Counted from the first letter of the stretch, positions 1 through 12,835 are shown. The stretch: DNA of 64,000 nucleotides from Lichenostomus cassidix (GCA_008360975.2 CM039183.1:48755850-48819849); one strand, 5' to 3'. Translations and numbers: made by a program. The notes: a model not told the origin generated them from the sequence alone.

Positions 1-464
1 AAAGCTTTGCACTTTCCTTTCTATGTCCTTTCTTGCAGTCAGGAAAACACATAAATATGAGGAGAATAGTGTCCCCACTGCACCCAGCTCTGTTTTCTGT
101 TTTCCCACCAAGCAAAGAATGCTTTCTTTTTTATGGTCTTGAGTCCTGTCCTTCCAACAGCTCCAAAAATGCCTGAAAATAATATGTGTAGTTCCATGCC
201 CAGAGGAAGATGTTGATTTAACAGGATCTTTTGATCTCCTAATAACTGGTAAATGGCTATTTAGCCATATTCTCTTGGCTTTCAAGTGTGGGGAGAATTA
301 CTTTGGCATAACACTTCACCTGGGAGCTATTGACTCACTTCTATAGGTACAGCTTTCCAGCTAGAAAAGGATTACTGATGTTTGCAAATTGTGTGCAGAA
401 ATGATGCATTCCATGCCACAGAAGATCAGATTCATTCCTGGGGGTCACATATGTTTGCACTTAC
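1..464 (-). other. IL22RA2: IL22RA2 intron 3, partial
   Basis: Sequence downstream of the exon 3 donor. No part of the next exon (the human block PPVMNITQVNGSLLV) was recognised on the minus strand, so the intron appears to continue past the left edge. Nothing else was seen. Confidence 0.6.
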
Positions 465-643
465 TTTCCCTCCAGGGAGTGAATCTGCAGCTGAGGCTCC
501 AGTCGGAATAGACACCAGCCAGCATGGCTCTTACTCTGCCATAGTAAGGCTCCTGGATGGCTGAGGTCTCTTGTGTTAGGTCACAGATGTGGCTTGAAAT
601 CCCCCAGCACTCATCTTTGTTTTGCCACGTGCTCTGCCCATAC
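465..643 (-). CDS. IL22RA2: IL22RA2 coding exon 3
   Basis: Exon of 179 nt that adds residues 61-120. The acceptor is CTCCATAG|G and the donor is GGAAA|GTAAGT (GT at 464-463). It contains YGQSTWQNKDECWG, CDLTQETS, IQEPYYGRVRA and SDWSLSCRFTPW. The acidic, Cys and Tyr positions match human IL22RA2. The junction HKV-YGQ follows the human short isoform. Sequence read openly upstream to base 798 is intron, because the acceptor and the homology both begin at 643. Confidence 0.93.
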
Positions 644-2642
644 CTATGGAGAAAGAGGAGGAATGATGTAAGCTTAGGGAATCCCCGACTGTGTCCGTGC
701 AGTTTCTTAGACATTTGTTTTGCTCTGGTGGCACTGACAAGCATTCTGCCTTGGAAATTAACTACTTTCAATTTGATGAGAGGGAGGGTTGATTTCACAA
801 GAATTTGGGAATTACAGGTTCCTTTTCTGAAAGAAATCTAAAGCAGAGGCATGGGTAACCAGCCCTGTAGGAAACCATCTCTTACCTGAGCCACGGGAGA
901 GGCAAGCAAGGTTCAGCTTAGCCAGTGGGTTCAATGATGGGCAGAATGCTGGATTTCACCAGATAATTTCTCAAGGCCAATAATGATTTCAGGCACTCAC
1001 CAGTGTGTCCAGGATGGGAGAAGACCCTGAGGACGAGCCCCTAGTGTTGCCTCAAGCTTGCCTTGCAAGGCACTGTCATGGGTAAGGTAGGCCACTGAAA
1101 TACCTTAACTGTCCTATTACAGAAGAACCTGAACTATCTAGACCTGCTTCAGGCAGGTGGCTGGAGCCTGTGGTCTTCAGAGATCCCCTGCAAGCTACAT
1201 ATTAATTCAACTCCATGGTGCAATGAGGGTGCAGAGCATATTGCTGGAGGTGCTTATTCCTTGCCCGCCTCTTGCTGCTCGACTGTATCTTATGGGACTA
1301 ATAAGTGCAGAAACGACTGAGAGCTGGCAGACAAGCAGGACGTGGCTGCTCTCCAGGAATGACAATATCCTGTCACCTGAGAAATCCTTTGGATGTGCCC
1401 AGCAGGGATCAGCCCCAGCACAGTGGGAGGCCCCGGTACTTACACTTTATGCTGCACAAAGTAGAGTGCATCTCTCGCCTCTCTGGCCCACCCAGGCTGC
1501 CAGTGCAAAGTGGTGTTGAAGTTTAACGAGTGAAACTCTACCTTCTGAGGCTTAATTGAATCTTGCAGGTCTTGGTTTTCCAAAACTAAAAGCGCTGCAA
1601 ATAATAAGGAATGTTAACATAACGAGCTGGTCACAGACTCTCCTCTGTATTGAAACCAGAGGATATTGCTACAGATCATTTGGTTTCATGACTAGCAGAC
1701 CACAGGGAAATAAATTCTCCTGGATCTCATGTTCAAAACTTTCCAAGCCGTAAGATCAAGCAGTTACAGAAGAATATTTAGTACAGCAGTTACATTTAGA
1801 ACTATGAAGGGAGCACTTTTATGTGGTCTGAATGTTTGGAGGTTTTTGTGTTGTTTTGGGTTTGTTTGTTTATTATTTTGGGTGGTTTTTTTTGTTGTTT
1901 TGTTATCATTTTCCTTAGTGGGTTTGCTGCTGTGAAAGATGCCTCACGCACATCCCAGGAAACAAACCCTTCGGATCTGTTTGCAGAGTCTGCAGTGAGC
2001 ACCCCCATCAATAGTTAAAACTCAAGTGCTCTTTCCCTCGTTACTCCACATCTCAGCTTTAACCTGAAGAGATTATAGCTCTTTTAACTGTTGCCACAGT
2101 CAGGTTTACCAGCTCCTGCACAATAAACACTAACCTGAAATTCACTGCTTTTCCTGTCTGCACCACTGGAAAAGCTATCTGGCAGTTTTCAAGATCATCT
2201 GTTTTTAAACTGCAATATTACTTATAAGAGATTCAGTTAACAACCTCTCTGAAGCATCTAAGTCGTAATATTTTTTGTGAGTTTTGAGACCCAGATGACA
2301 GCAACTTTTACCCTGGCATAGCACAGAATCAGATAAGACTTGTACTGGCTGAACTGAAACTGGTAATACAGCCATGAATAAATTTAATGGGCAACACATT
2401 CACTTCAGAACCTTGAAAGATAAAATAACAAATTAATTTGAGAGTGACTGGGTTTTGAAACCCAACAAAAGATCCAGAGATTTCTTGACTTATCCAGAAA
2501 TTCAATAATAAGCCCTGTCCTACCACACCCTACCCTCCCCCTCCCCACAGAGGAAAAGAGCAAAAAGCCCTTACTTACAAGTTGTCTCATCCTGAAGCAG
2601 GTGCATCAGTAAGCAGAGGAAGGAAAGCATGATCCTCTTCAT
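465..2642 (-). CDS. IL22RA2: Interleukin-22 binding protein (IL22RA2), 5' half of coding region
   Basis: Secreted class II cytokine receptor that binds IL-22 outside the cell and blocks its signalling; the family has no membrane anchor. Three coding exons join in phase: 2579-2642, 1444-1561 and 465-643 (read right to left), giving residues 1-120 plus one base of codon 121. Residues 1 to about 17 are a hydrophobic signal peptide. Residues 23-59 contain the first beta-strands, with a QKVEF core and HWQPG. Residues 62-120 contain TWQNKDECWG, CDLTQETS, IQEPYYGRVRA and RFTPW, which match human IL22RA2 nearly residue for residue. The second fibronectin-type domain (the last ~110 residues in human) is not in the window and must lie left of base 1. 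The gene is on the same strand as IFNGR1 and about 11 kb beyond that gene's stop codon, as in human. IL20RA or IL10RB are less likely because of the QEPYYGRVRA block. Confidence 0.93.
644..1443 (-). other. IL22RA2: IL22RA2 intron 2, without the long-isoform exon
   Basis: An 800-nt intron. In human, an extra 32-codon exon of the long isoform (CRF2-10L) is spliced in here. I looked on the minus strand for a Cys-rich exon resembling it and saw none. No repeat was recognised. Confidence 0.5.
1444..1561 (-). CDS. IL22RA2: IL22RA2 coding exon 2 (first fibronectin-III strands)
   Basis: Exon of 118 nt that adds residues 22-60. It contains SIKPQKVEFHS, TTLHWQPGW and ALYFVQHK, clearly parallel to the human stretch that runs from SLKPQ through ILQWQPG to YFVQYK. 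The donor is AAAGT|GTAAGT (GT at 1443-1442), and the exon ends in phase 2. The acceptor is taken as GCAAG|AT (AG at 1563-1562). Another AG 9 nt upstream is also in phase, so the 5' edge is uncertain by three codons. Confidence 0.88.
1562..2578 (-). other. IL22RA2: IL22RA2 intron 1, with a T/G-rich tract
   Basis: A 1.0-kb intron. Bases 1842-1915 are a T/G-rich low-complexity tract of TTTG, GGTTTT and GTTGTTTT units. No coding sequence was seen. Confidence 0.6.
2579..2642 (-). CDS. IL22RA2: IL22RA2 coding exon 1 (signal peptide)
   Basis: The ATG is at 2642-2640 and is followed by 21 codons, then one base of codon 22. They read MKRIMLSFLCLLMHLLQDETT, a basic start followed by a Leu/Met-rich hydrophobic core typical of a secretion signal. 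The donor is T|GTAAGTAAG, with GT at 2578-2577. The exon ends in phase 1, which fits exon 2. The start was chosen because it begins the signal peptide. A further in-frame Met lies at codon 5. Confidence 0.85.
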
Positions 2643-2644
2643 GC

Positions 2645-2662
2645 TTAGGAGAGCAGCTCCAT
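2645..2662 (-). other. IL22RA2: Short upstream ORF in IL22RA2 leader (MELLS-stop)
   Basis: ATG at 2662-2660 opens a five-codon ORF that ends in TAA at 2647-2645, two bases before the main ATG at 2642. If the transcript starts upstream of 2662, this ORF would be read first and could reduce translation of the receptor. The transcription start is not known from sequence, so this is conditional. Confidence 0.4.
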
Positions 2663-3012
2663 GACTGAAAAGCACCTCTCTTCCTCTTGGGCATGTCTTA
2701 TGAGGAAGTAATTGTTAAGCACTCCAGAGTTCCCCTTACTTTCAGTGGTTTCCAAATTCCCCAGTTTGGCTTTGGTTTAATTTAACTGGAAAACATATGA
2801 GTTGCTCTGAATTAAACATGAGCAATTGTTCTTTCTTGGCAGTTGTGGTCATGCTGAAGTTTGGAACTAATTATGAACCAAGCCATTATGAAAAAGGTCC
2901 TTTTTTTAAGACACTAATTCCCAAGTGATGGCTGCAGTATTGCTTTATCCATAAATTTGTCACAGAAGCTTGCTTGCTTCCCAAGCTTAGAGTTTTAATA
3001 TTTATTTATATA

Positions 3013-3031
3013 TTTGTTTGTTTGTTTGTTT
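3013..3031. repeat. (TTTG)n microsatellite
   Basis: Four to five consecutive TTTG units, preceded by a TATTTATATATTT stretch. Confidence 0.8.
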
Positions 3032-4892
3032 TCAGCTCACTAGTTGCTCAGAGCTGAAGAACACAAGAAATTTTTCTGCAACCATATAAAAGACCTACCC
3101 ATGGGATGTTCTCTGGTTTGATGGACTGCCTCTGGGTCAAAGGCAAGAGATGGAGTTTGCAGGTGTGCTCGTGGCAGGACATCATCCAGAGGGGTATCAC
3201 TGGAGGAATGAGGGGCTGTGAAATCGCTGCTGGCTGTTGGGCAGCATGTTCACCCCACGCTGGCAGCTAGGAGATGCTGGGAGGCCAGGGAAGTTGCAGG
3301 ACTGCCAGTCTCCAAACAGGGATTGGGAAGATAAGCCCAGCCCATCGGGCCAAAGGGCCACCCTGGGTTGGACTTTCAGGCTGCCTAGAATCATAAGCCC
3401 CAACTGGTGCAGGTCTGTTGCAACACTGCCTGCACAAATATTGGTATTTTGTCAGTGTTATCCTCTGGATCCTGCCTTCCCAATACGTGCATCCCTACAA
3501 GCTTGGCCCCAGGGCTGGGGGTGCCAAGGCTCTCCGGTAAAAACAATCTAACTCTCTGCTTGCAAATGCTTTAATGCCACATGCACACCTGCCTGGTGGG
3601 AGATGAGTTTTGTGCTCCTGGGATGTATGGAAAGCTCAGGCAAGTCAGTTGCTGGTGGCAAATGTGGGGCTACTGCCTAGCCTTGCCCCTCACTCTTCCC
3701 TCCCCAAAAGCTCCCCGATGCTGACACCCACTGGTACTTTGCTGCTCATGCACTAGTGCAACTAACCAAAGTCAGGATACATGCCCTTTCTGCAAACTCA
3801 TGATGATAAGCAAGAGGAGAAAAACGTTAATTTTGTAAGACAGCGCAGCCCTGTGTAACAGCTCCCACCAAAGGAATAATGAAGTAGTGAAGACTACCTG
3901 CATGCAAACAAAAAAATTGTTCTGAAATCCTCTTTCCATTGGAAAAAGTGGAAGCACAAGACTTGTCAGCTAAAAAAGTGCAAGTTCTGGTTCAAATGAA
4001 GGTCTGCTTTTATTTAAAGGCCCCTAGTTATATTGTACAAAGTGAACAACATCTGATCAAGAAACAGACCTTGGTGAGATAGATCGGCACAGGCTCTCTG
4101 TTCAGCTGATCACCTATACCTCATTATACTAGCACCAAACCTGCAGCATACATAATAAAATGCTAACTGTGTAGCTTTGAATAATTAATTAGTCAAACCA
4201 ATTACGGGAATTTAAAAAATGAGAAAAAAATGAAGAAAAAACCCTACCAAAATGAAGGCAGAAGTCAGAAAGTCTATCTCTGCCTGTAAATTCTTTATCT
4301 ATCCATTTCCCAAACATGTTTTCAAAATCCAGTGACCTTTAAGTAGTTCCCCACACCAAATTCATTTAGTATTTCATCATGTTATATGAGCTCAAGTGCG
4401 GGAATAGGGACCTTTTACAAATGGAAAGGTCATCAAAGTTTAGTCACAGGTCATGTATTTATTTACTTGAGTTGTACACACCTTCCCATACCCTGGGTAG
4501 CAGCCCGTTGCCAGGAGCTGGAGTGTGGACTTTTGTTGGAGTTCTTTTCGATGGTGGTTCCTCCTAGGAAGGCAGAGCTGAGGGCCAGCCTGCTGGCGCC
4601 AGTGGGTTTTGCTGGGAAAATGTTGCTCTGTGATGTGGTGAAACAGGACAAGAAATGCCTGTCACATGGCAAAACTCAGGGTTCCCTGTGTGCTGCACTC
4701 TGATAGCGTTTTATCTGCAGCTGAGCTCAGCACCCTGCACTAACAGGTGACTCCTCATGAAATTTTTGTTGTCATTGGAACAATCACTGTTTTAATAGCA
4801 GGTTATTAGCACTTCTACCACTCATCAGCCTCAGTCACACTGCTCTAGTGCTTTGTGGGATTAAAATCACTACAGTCAAAGAAGGGCCAGCT

Positions 4893-4919
4893 GCACACAC
4901 ACTCACACACATACACACA
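4893..4919. repeat. Imperfect (CA)n microsatellite
   Basis: CA dinucleotides interrupted by single T substitutions. Confidence 0.8.
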
Positions 4920-5783
4920 AGCAGACATGGACATACATATATGTCTGGAGTCTCACAGAATACATATATGGTGCATTTCAAAATGTGAACTATTGAGGAA
5001 CACAGGATGATGCACACTGCAGTGCTATTTAAAATACAAGAACTTTTATAAACAATATTAAGGGTACTCTGAACGGTACTTTATGAAGAAATGGGAAGTT
5101 AAAATGTATTACTTTGCCCAGCAGAATCTGCATATGTAGTTCTGCTTCTAACTCATCCCAGCTTATATGAAGCATCTTGATGATCCAAACCACTGTGAAA
5201 CAGGATAACTAAAATTTTTGTGAACAAACATAGAAAACCATGGGTGTGAGAATTTTTTCCACTGCTGAAATACAAACCTATCTGAATGCTGGGTAAACAG
5301 CTCTCTTTCTCTTGAGGATGGACTATTGCTACACAGAGGTAAAAGTAAAGTACATTTTTTCTGAAAGCAAAACTCATGCCATTTGAAAGGACCACCTTGT
5401 TGTTACTCTTTTTTCTTTTTCCCTTGAATGAGTTGTTTCCCATACGTAAGAGGAGAAAATGTAACCTTGAAACTGCTACTGTCGCATGACCTTTGGCTTT
5501 TCAGATGTGAGTCTCGATATTTGCAGTGGATGTGAGGGTGGGTTTTGATTACATGCCTGGATGAGGATGTGGAAGGATGAAAAAAGGGGAGAAACTCCCA
5601 AAGCACATAGAGAATACTTCTAGTAACTGGCAGAGGCCAGGCAGTTCTCTCTCATGTGCAGCATTTCACACAAAAATTTAAAAAGTGAGTGTTTCATGTT
5701 ATTCTAGACCTAAAGGCTATTTGTAATTGGAACCATAGTTTTCAGTCTTTTCTGAACAGCCAATGTGGACTCACAGGAAAACT

Positions 5784-5960
5784 TGTCTTGGGAGGGGGCT
5801 CTGGAGGTCATCCAGTCCAGCCTAATACTCAGGGCACAGAGCTAGTGGCAATTTTATCCCACAGTTAACCACTTTTAATGTGAGTTTCCTCCTGCACAGC
5901 CTAGTGGGATTCCTCTGCTGCAATTTATCTCAGCTGGTCTTTGTGGTTTTACTGGGAGCT
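5784..5960 (-). mobile_element. CR1 LINE 3' fragment, degraded
   Basis: Contains GGAGGTCATCCAGTCCAGCC, the reverse complement of the conserved CR1 3' region (GGACTAGATGACCTCC). The following bases to about 5960 still resemble the CR1 consensus, but weakly. It is an old, truncated copy. Confidence 0.65.
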
Positions 5961-8900
5961 TCAGAGAAATGTCTGCCATTTCCACAAATGTTACACTTGG
6001 CTATAGTTGGCAATTACATCTCTCCTGAGTGCCACGTCTCCTGGCTGAAGGGATCCAAATCCCTCAGCTTCTTCTGGTGTGTCACGTGCAGCAGGACTAC
6101 CAGCTCAGTGGGCACTAGGAAAATGAATCACTACACTACACACAAAAATTAAAATGAAAGCAAAGAAAACCCCCCCAGTCAGGCAGGAGGGACTTTTTTG
6201 ATTTTTTTCCCCTGCTCTGTAGGGAAGAGACGTTGCATCACATGAGTTCTTACAGAGAAGTTTCTGAGGAAGCGACGCAGACTTTCACTGCACAATGTGT
6301 GCCTTCCCTGCTTCCTGCCCACAGGTACAAACTGTTCACCTCTCACTGTTAAAGAGCTTGGATCAACATTTTAAAGATTACAGTTAGAAATTCCCAGTGC
6401 TGTAGCTACATCTAGATAGTAAGACATTTGACCATATTAAAGATTAAGATCTGCTGAAGGCTCAAAAGTAGCAAGTCATTATTTGCACATGCAGTATTTA
6501 TTTAAGAATGTGCAGCACACTGAATTAACTGGGAAGTTATAACCCACCACTAACATTCATTAGGAACTGAAATTAATACCAAACCCCAAAACAGCTACAA
6601 GCCTCTTATTTAAATGACAAGTTCCCTTAAAACTGTCAGTTTTTCTCATTTGCAAAGCCACAGGAATATATTTTTTTGCTACCAGTAAGGAGTGCTGTAG
6701 TTTGTTTAAGCCCATTAAGACTCACTTTTTTGGGTTGTGGATCCCTAACCAAATCATCTGCAGACATAAAAGCTACCAGCTTGGAGACACGTAGAATTAA
6801 TATTCCATAATTTGTTGGTTTTGCTTAGATAATCTTCATGGCATAGTAAAGGTGCCAAGTGCTAATTCAGCCAACAGAAACCACAGAAAAGAGTGGAGAG
6901 GTACAACACAAACACTGCTCATGCTTTCTGGGTCCACCTACTAAAGTAAAGAAAGGCTCAAAGACGGGTAGTGTCAATGCTCTCTGACACACTGCCACCA
7001 CAGGCAGCTGGGCAACACCTGAAAGATTGGTAATGTGGGTAGGATATGACCCACACACTGAGTTTTTAGTAGGCAGTGATTGGAAGTCTCTGTGCCTGAA
7101 CACCAAAGCCTGGTACAGACCACAGAGTGTGCTGGGCTGACTCAGCACACAGCACAAGGAGGGCAAAAGGCTGGCAGGCCTGCATTCAGGAGAAAACGGA
7201 CAGAACTGGGATGCCTGCCTCCACAGCTGTCATCAAAAATTGGGCTGCAGGAGGAGCAAACACTTCTGGTAGCTACTTCAGCAATAAAAGCTGGAAAGAG
7301 GCAAGCTCCAGGGGTTTCCCTGGCCAAGGGAAAAAAGAAAATGAAGGGGGGAAAAAAATATGATGAAACTGCCTTTCACTCATTCCTTCTGCAAACAGAA
7401 GTTTGCAAGCATCTCACTTTCTCCTGTGGCTCAGTTCTGTGGTTGTCTTTTGAAGTCTCAGTATCATCTCTCCACCAGCCAGAGTGCAAACTCTAGACCA
7501 GGAAGTCCATTCTTACAGCAATCTTTACCATCATCTCCAAATACCTACTGAATTTGTATATACACTGTAGTTTTACAAATCTATTTTTTTTTCTTAATAA
7601 ATGCAGTGTCACAGAACTTGTGTGGATATTCTCTGAGCATTCAGGAATCGGTGTGCTGCTTTTCAGGACAGAACCCTCCACACAACATAACTGGTTTTCA
7701 CACTTCTCAGAGGTGTTAGTTTCGAGTCTACTGCCACATGATCATTTAACCATTAAGATCACCCTCTGAATCTTTAAGACAAAAAACTGTGTTCAGTATT
7801 TTTTGTCTTAAAGGAAATGAAGTTTGGTGAACTTCGAAATTGCTAGTTTTGCTGCACACCCTGAAGCAATTGGTTAATTAATTCTTTGTAATTCACCATC
7901 CAAATCCACAGTATTTTATTGCAAATTCTGTGCTGAGTTGGGGGAGTGAATACAAATTAGTACTGCACCAAAAGCTGATATAAGACCAGAGTGATACGTG
8001 GGACAAAGCCACATGGAAGGGACTGAGAAATGGCAAAGATGCTCTCTACCTCCTTGCTACCACTGCCCTCTAGCCATTCAGGCAAGCTTTTGCAACCCTT
8101 CCTTACTTGTTGCAATTGATCTCCCACTGAATCACACTTGCAGCAGGCTATCATAGGCCTCAACTCTACCAAACCTGGTAGCAGAAAGCACACAACACAG
8201 TACAGTTCCCATCTTCTGGAATGGAACTGCACATGCCCTCCACCTTTCCTGCAATTAACTGAGCTGCTATTAACTTGCAAAATATACCACAAAACAGAAA
8301 GTAGCCCTACCCAGAAAGAAAACAAAGTGTATTTATTTTTGGGTTTTTCACTCTCTATTTTCAATCTGAAAGGATTGTATTTACTCTCTGTGAAAGAGTA
8401 TTTTTGAAGAGGTGTAAGTTGTTGAGTCTGTGTTATTTAAGTGATGTCAGCACAGAAAAAAAGCCGGATCAGAGGCGACATTCCTACTGCTGTACTGCGC
8501 ACACTGCAAGTACTTAACAACTACAGGATTTATTTTGCAGAACACATAGCAAGCTGGCTGGCAGTAACACCTGGTCTGCCTGCTCGTTTGCTCTGCTTGT
8601 AATACTTTTCCTCTTTAAAGCTGTGTCTTAAGACACAGACAGCAGAAATTAAAACATCACACAAATAAGACTTCTGTGATAATTTTTATTTCTAATGAAC
8701 AGCAACAGTTTCAAGGAAGGCCAGCATTCCTCGCTCTGTAGCAATTAATCCATTCAAAGAGTTTGACCATTTAATCCCTGTCCATCATTTTTAAACAGAA
8801 CATAAGGAAGTGGTTTCCAGGCTCAAGCAATAGAACTGGACTTAAGTTAGTGCAGGCTGCTTTAAAGGCGTCAAAGGGCAGAGGAGAAATTACTGCAGAT

Positions 8901-10671
8901 GATGAAGATGGTCAGTAGGACACAAGAATTGTGAATGTGCCACACACATCTCTCCCCAAACACTGTTGATTCTCAATAATGTTCAAGCACACACTACACA
9001 TAACTAACATGAACTGAGACAGCTTCAAAAGCAGATTTAATCATCAGAACAAAAGTTAACAGTCAAAAAGAGGCAAAGACACATTTTTCTTCTTCTATTT
9101 TAATATAAAAATATTTAATATATACAGTATTTACAAGAATTACAGATTTCAGACTAATGACTGCATCCATTTGGAGAATACACAAAGAATATTAATAAAC
9201 AAGAACATCATAGTCAAAGGACTGAATTATAAAAAAAAATCACACTAAAGAAACCTACACAGGTCACCTTTTCCTGAGATGCTTTGTATTTGGTTTGTTG
9301 TTTTGGTTGTGCATTTTTGTTTTTTAGGTTTTTGGTTTTTTAAAGACATGCTGAAACAATTAATTTGAACCAAGTACATCTATTATTTATTAATACTCAA
9401 CTGTTTACATGGAACCACTTCAAAGCAACTGGTTATTCCCAATCCTGAGAAAAACAGGATTTCTCATGCAAGTTTCTTTTTCTGCAATCTTCTAGTGAGG
9501 GATTACATAACAATATGCAAATCTGTTCCAGGCAACTGGGACTCTATGTGGTCTCTTGTTTCCACAGATGTCAGTAGATTTGACAATTTTTTTTAAGGTA
9601 CATTATTGATTTAGGTGGAAAACCACACAAAAGCACATTTGTTGTTCCTGAGCCAGCACACAGTACTGCCACAATACTGTGTCCTGTTAACTGCAGATCT
9701 AACAATAAAAAATTACAGTGTCCACCCAAGAACAAGAATTAAAGAACTTCTTAGAAATGTCAGGTATGAGGCCAAAGTTTTGTGAAGTTCTCTTTCACAG
9801 GATATAATGTTGTGAAGTCTTATATTACATCCTCACCCAAATTATCTTCAGGAGCGAGGAAGGGAGGAATGGTAAGCAGTCAGGACAAGAGTAAAAATCA
9901 GCTGAAAAAATTTGAAGTGGCAAAAACCTTTTAAGTGTGTCATACTGGATAGCTGAAAGCTCTGTAAAAGGCATGAATATTAGATTATTTTGAGTGTGTA
10001 AATATTAGGCACTTTCATATTCTGGATCAAGGTGCTATGTATGGCTATTCAGAAGCTCAAGCAAACTACTTCTTCATTGCAAGAAAATTAATTAAACTAA
10101 TTCAATTAGCTGAAAATGTATAGATAAATACTACCTGACAGGCTCCCAATTACATTGCTTGTGCGGTTACAGAACTGCAAAAGCAAGGCTAACCAGCTGT
10201 AGCTGGAAAGGCATTTCCATTTCCCTCTCCCAAGAAGTCCTCACGCTGCAAGCTGCTGGATTGTATCCAGAGATACCACCAGGCACTTGCCCTGTTTTTA
10301 GGCTCTCAATACCACTACTGGCAACTGCTGAAAACAGGACTGGTGGTAACAGAACTTAATGACCGAAAAACATATCCTTATCTCACTGTGACCTCCCATT
10401 TTCAGCTAGTCACAGCTAATAAAAGAATCCTGTGCTTTGTGCACCCTTAAACTTCTTTATTTCACAATTATGAAAGCTGTAAGTTGGCCTAAGCAATTTA
10501 AACATCCAAACTATCTCTGTGCTACTGGTTACCTGTTAAGTACACAGTACACAGAAGACAGACTGCAGGGATGATGCTAGTTCAGTGGCTTTTGTAACTA
10601 CAGTTCAGAAATTTTGATTTAAAAGTACATTTAAGCTTGTGATATTTCAAGAGGAGGTCTGTTGTGCATAG

Positions 10672-10703
10672 AGATATATTTATATATATATATTTGTGTG
10701 TGG
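10672..10703. repeat. AT-rich microsatellite
   Basis: (TA)n run of about 20 nt that leads into TTTGTGTGTG. Confidence 0.8.
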
Positions 10704-11265
10704 TATAGTACAAAGCACTCGTACTACTGTTCATGATTCTCAGCTTACAAAGTAACACTGCCTTTCCAATACACACATCTCCCATGCCAAATGTTTCCCA
10801 TATGCTTAGGATATATTTTTGTGTCATTTCTTATTGATCTTAACACCTGTCAGTGTTCCTAATGATATCCTAGCTCCTGGCTAGGTTCTTTTACTCACAT
10901 TTGACTACATGTGACTTGAAAGATTCAGAAGAATGTACAATGCAGTTGTATTGCAGGCAGAAGAGAAAAGAATCTGAGATAGTCACTTGGTTTTAAAATG
11001 TGTCTACCTGCATTCCTCTTCCAGTGTGTCAGCAAAGGAAAATCCTCCAGAACAATGAAACACTTATGCTCACTCAAATCTAGGATGCTGAGTCTTAGTT
11101 CTAACAACACCAGGGTTTCCACAGACAGTGTTAAGAATGTAAATCGAATTTAAAAAACAAAATCATGTAATTCTGACAGAATCTTGGTCTTGAGGCAGAT
11201 ACATGAAATCCAACAACTGCCAGAGCTAATTCCTGACCTTCTGGGAGAACACAAACTTTTTTGTC

Positions 11266-11300
11266 AAAAAAACCCAAAAAACAAAAAACACAAAAAAAAC
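11266..11300. repeat. A-rich low-complexity tract
   Basis: Runs of five to eight A separated by C or CCC. It may be the remnant of a retroposon tail, but no body was recognised beside it. Confidence 0.7.
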
Positions 11301-12835
11301 CGGCAGAAGGAAACCAAGCTACCAATTGCAAGGTTAAATACTCTGAGCAGTAGCAAAGAAAATACTCACCAAATTGTCTGATCAGAAACTTCTTCCCAAA
11401 AAACAAGGTTGACTTCACAGTCTATAATGCCCTCTTTATCCATTCAGAGCCAAGTTTAACTTAAACACTTACCTGACATTTATAAATTCCTGAGGTATTT
11501 ATTGCAATTCATATTTATCAACAAATGTCCAAATCCAGGAAGAAGTTATACCAACTCCAATCTCTGCACAAGACAAAGCTGCAAATCTCCTTAGTTGACA
11601 GCCTGATAGAAGCTTCAGTGATGAACCACATCACTACATGGAAAGTCAGTTTAGTTGAAGTTTCAAGTGCCATTAATGCTGATTTTGATGACACATTAGT
11701 GAATCCTAAGCAGGAAGTCACTTAGCATTGTCTTCTAGGAACTCAACCCAGAACATGACATTGAAAAAGTTGCTGGGGGTCTCACTATGTTTGAACACGA
11801 GGCAGAAACAAATCACAGCCAGCTAACAAATACTAACTGGGCTTTCCATGACATTGTAACTATGAAATTCACCTGCTTGGTTTGCCTTTTCCTAAAATTG
11901 GTTAGCAGGGTTTTGATAATCTGTTACCTTCCTGTGAGTAGAGATGGGAAAACCAGCTGTTGTCTTTAAATCTTCTGTACCATTGTGGTCACTATCTGAT
12001 ATATAAAAGAATGGAAGCACTCCTGAAACTGCTGCTTAAACTAGCTTCACCTTGAGAATACTCATGTCACTGAGAAATATATGGACAGAAGTATATTGGT
12101 TTTCCTTTAAAACCACCTGCTGTAACATGCTAACAATTCTGACAATCCTACGAAAATGTCTTTTAAAACAAAATCACAATTTTGTATAAATGGACCCGTA
12201 AAGTGTGCTTTTTTCCTGAACTAAGCTTCATTAATAATTGCTCTAAATATTTCCTACAAATAGAAAATACCTATCAAATCTTGACTAAAGGCAAATAAAT
12301 GGGTTGCATGGATTTTAATATGAAAAACGAAATATAAAAATATAAAATTCTTCAATTTTCAAAACTACAATCTCTGTGACACAAAATCCAGAAGGCTGTC
12401 ACATGACAATATAACTTATGAAGTACAACTTAACTACACTACTTTTCTATTGTCTTCAGTTGTGTTTTTAGAGGGTGATTCTGTGTAATTCCTGAGTTAT
12501 ATTATACAAAGGGGGGAAATGGCAGTGATTTTCATCCTGCTAGAAAACATGCTTGGAAGAAGTTCTATCGATTTCTATTTAAAGAACATATTGTTCTTAA
12601 AATTAGGATAAAAATGTCCCAGAAGAAACCAGCCTTCTGAATTTTGAAGACATTTTCTAAAGAATTTGTGCAACCACCCATTAGATTTTTTTTTTTTTGT
12701 TCAATGATGATCAGTGAGCTTGCTAATGCATTCTGGAATTACCCAGAATGTGACATGGTTACCCATGTCACTAGGTGATACAAATGGATGCTGCTACACT
12801 CAAGTAACAGCAAAGACTACAAACAACTGGTACTT

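Larger units (their letters stand above)
2663..5783. other. Intergenic DNA upstream of IL22RA2
   Basis: No coding exon recognised. Contains the IL22RA2 promoter area directly above 2662, where no clear TATA box was seen. It also holds a TTTG run at 3013-3031 and a CA-rich run at 4893-4919. All open frames here are short and look random. Confidence 0.6.
5961..12835. other. Intergenic DNA and distal 3' flank of IFNGR1
   Basis: No coding exon or clear dispersed repeat recognised. It is AT-rich from about 8.4 kb onward. Minus-strand AATAAA signals occur at 11498-11503, 10456-10461 and 9386-9391 and could serve longer IFNGR1 3' ends. An AT dinucleotide run lies at 10672-10703 and an A-rich tract at 11266-11300. 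Confidence 0.5.

Noticed and set aside
644..798. Upstream part of the open frame that contains IL22RA2 exon 3
   Set aside because: It is intronic: homology begins exactly at a CTCCATAG acceptor at 643, and the phase matches exon 2.
7080..7496. Open frame of 138 codons on the plus strand
   Set aside because: No recognisable domain, low-complexity Lys-rich middle, and no splice or promoter context.
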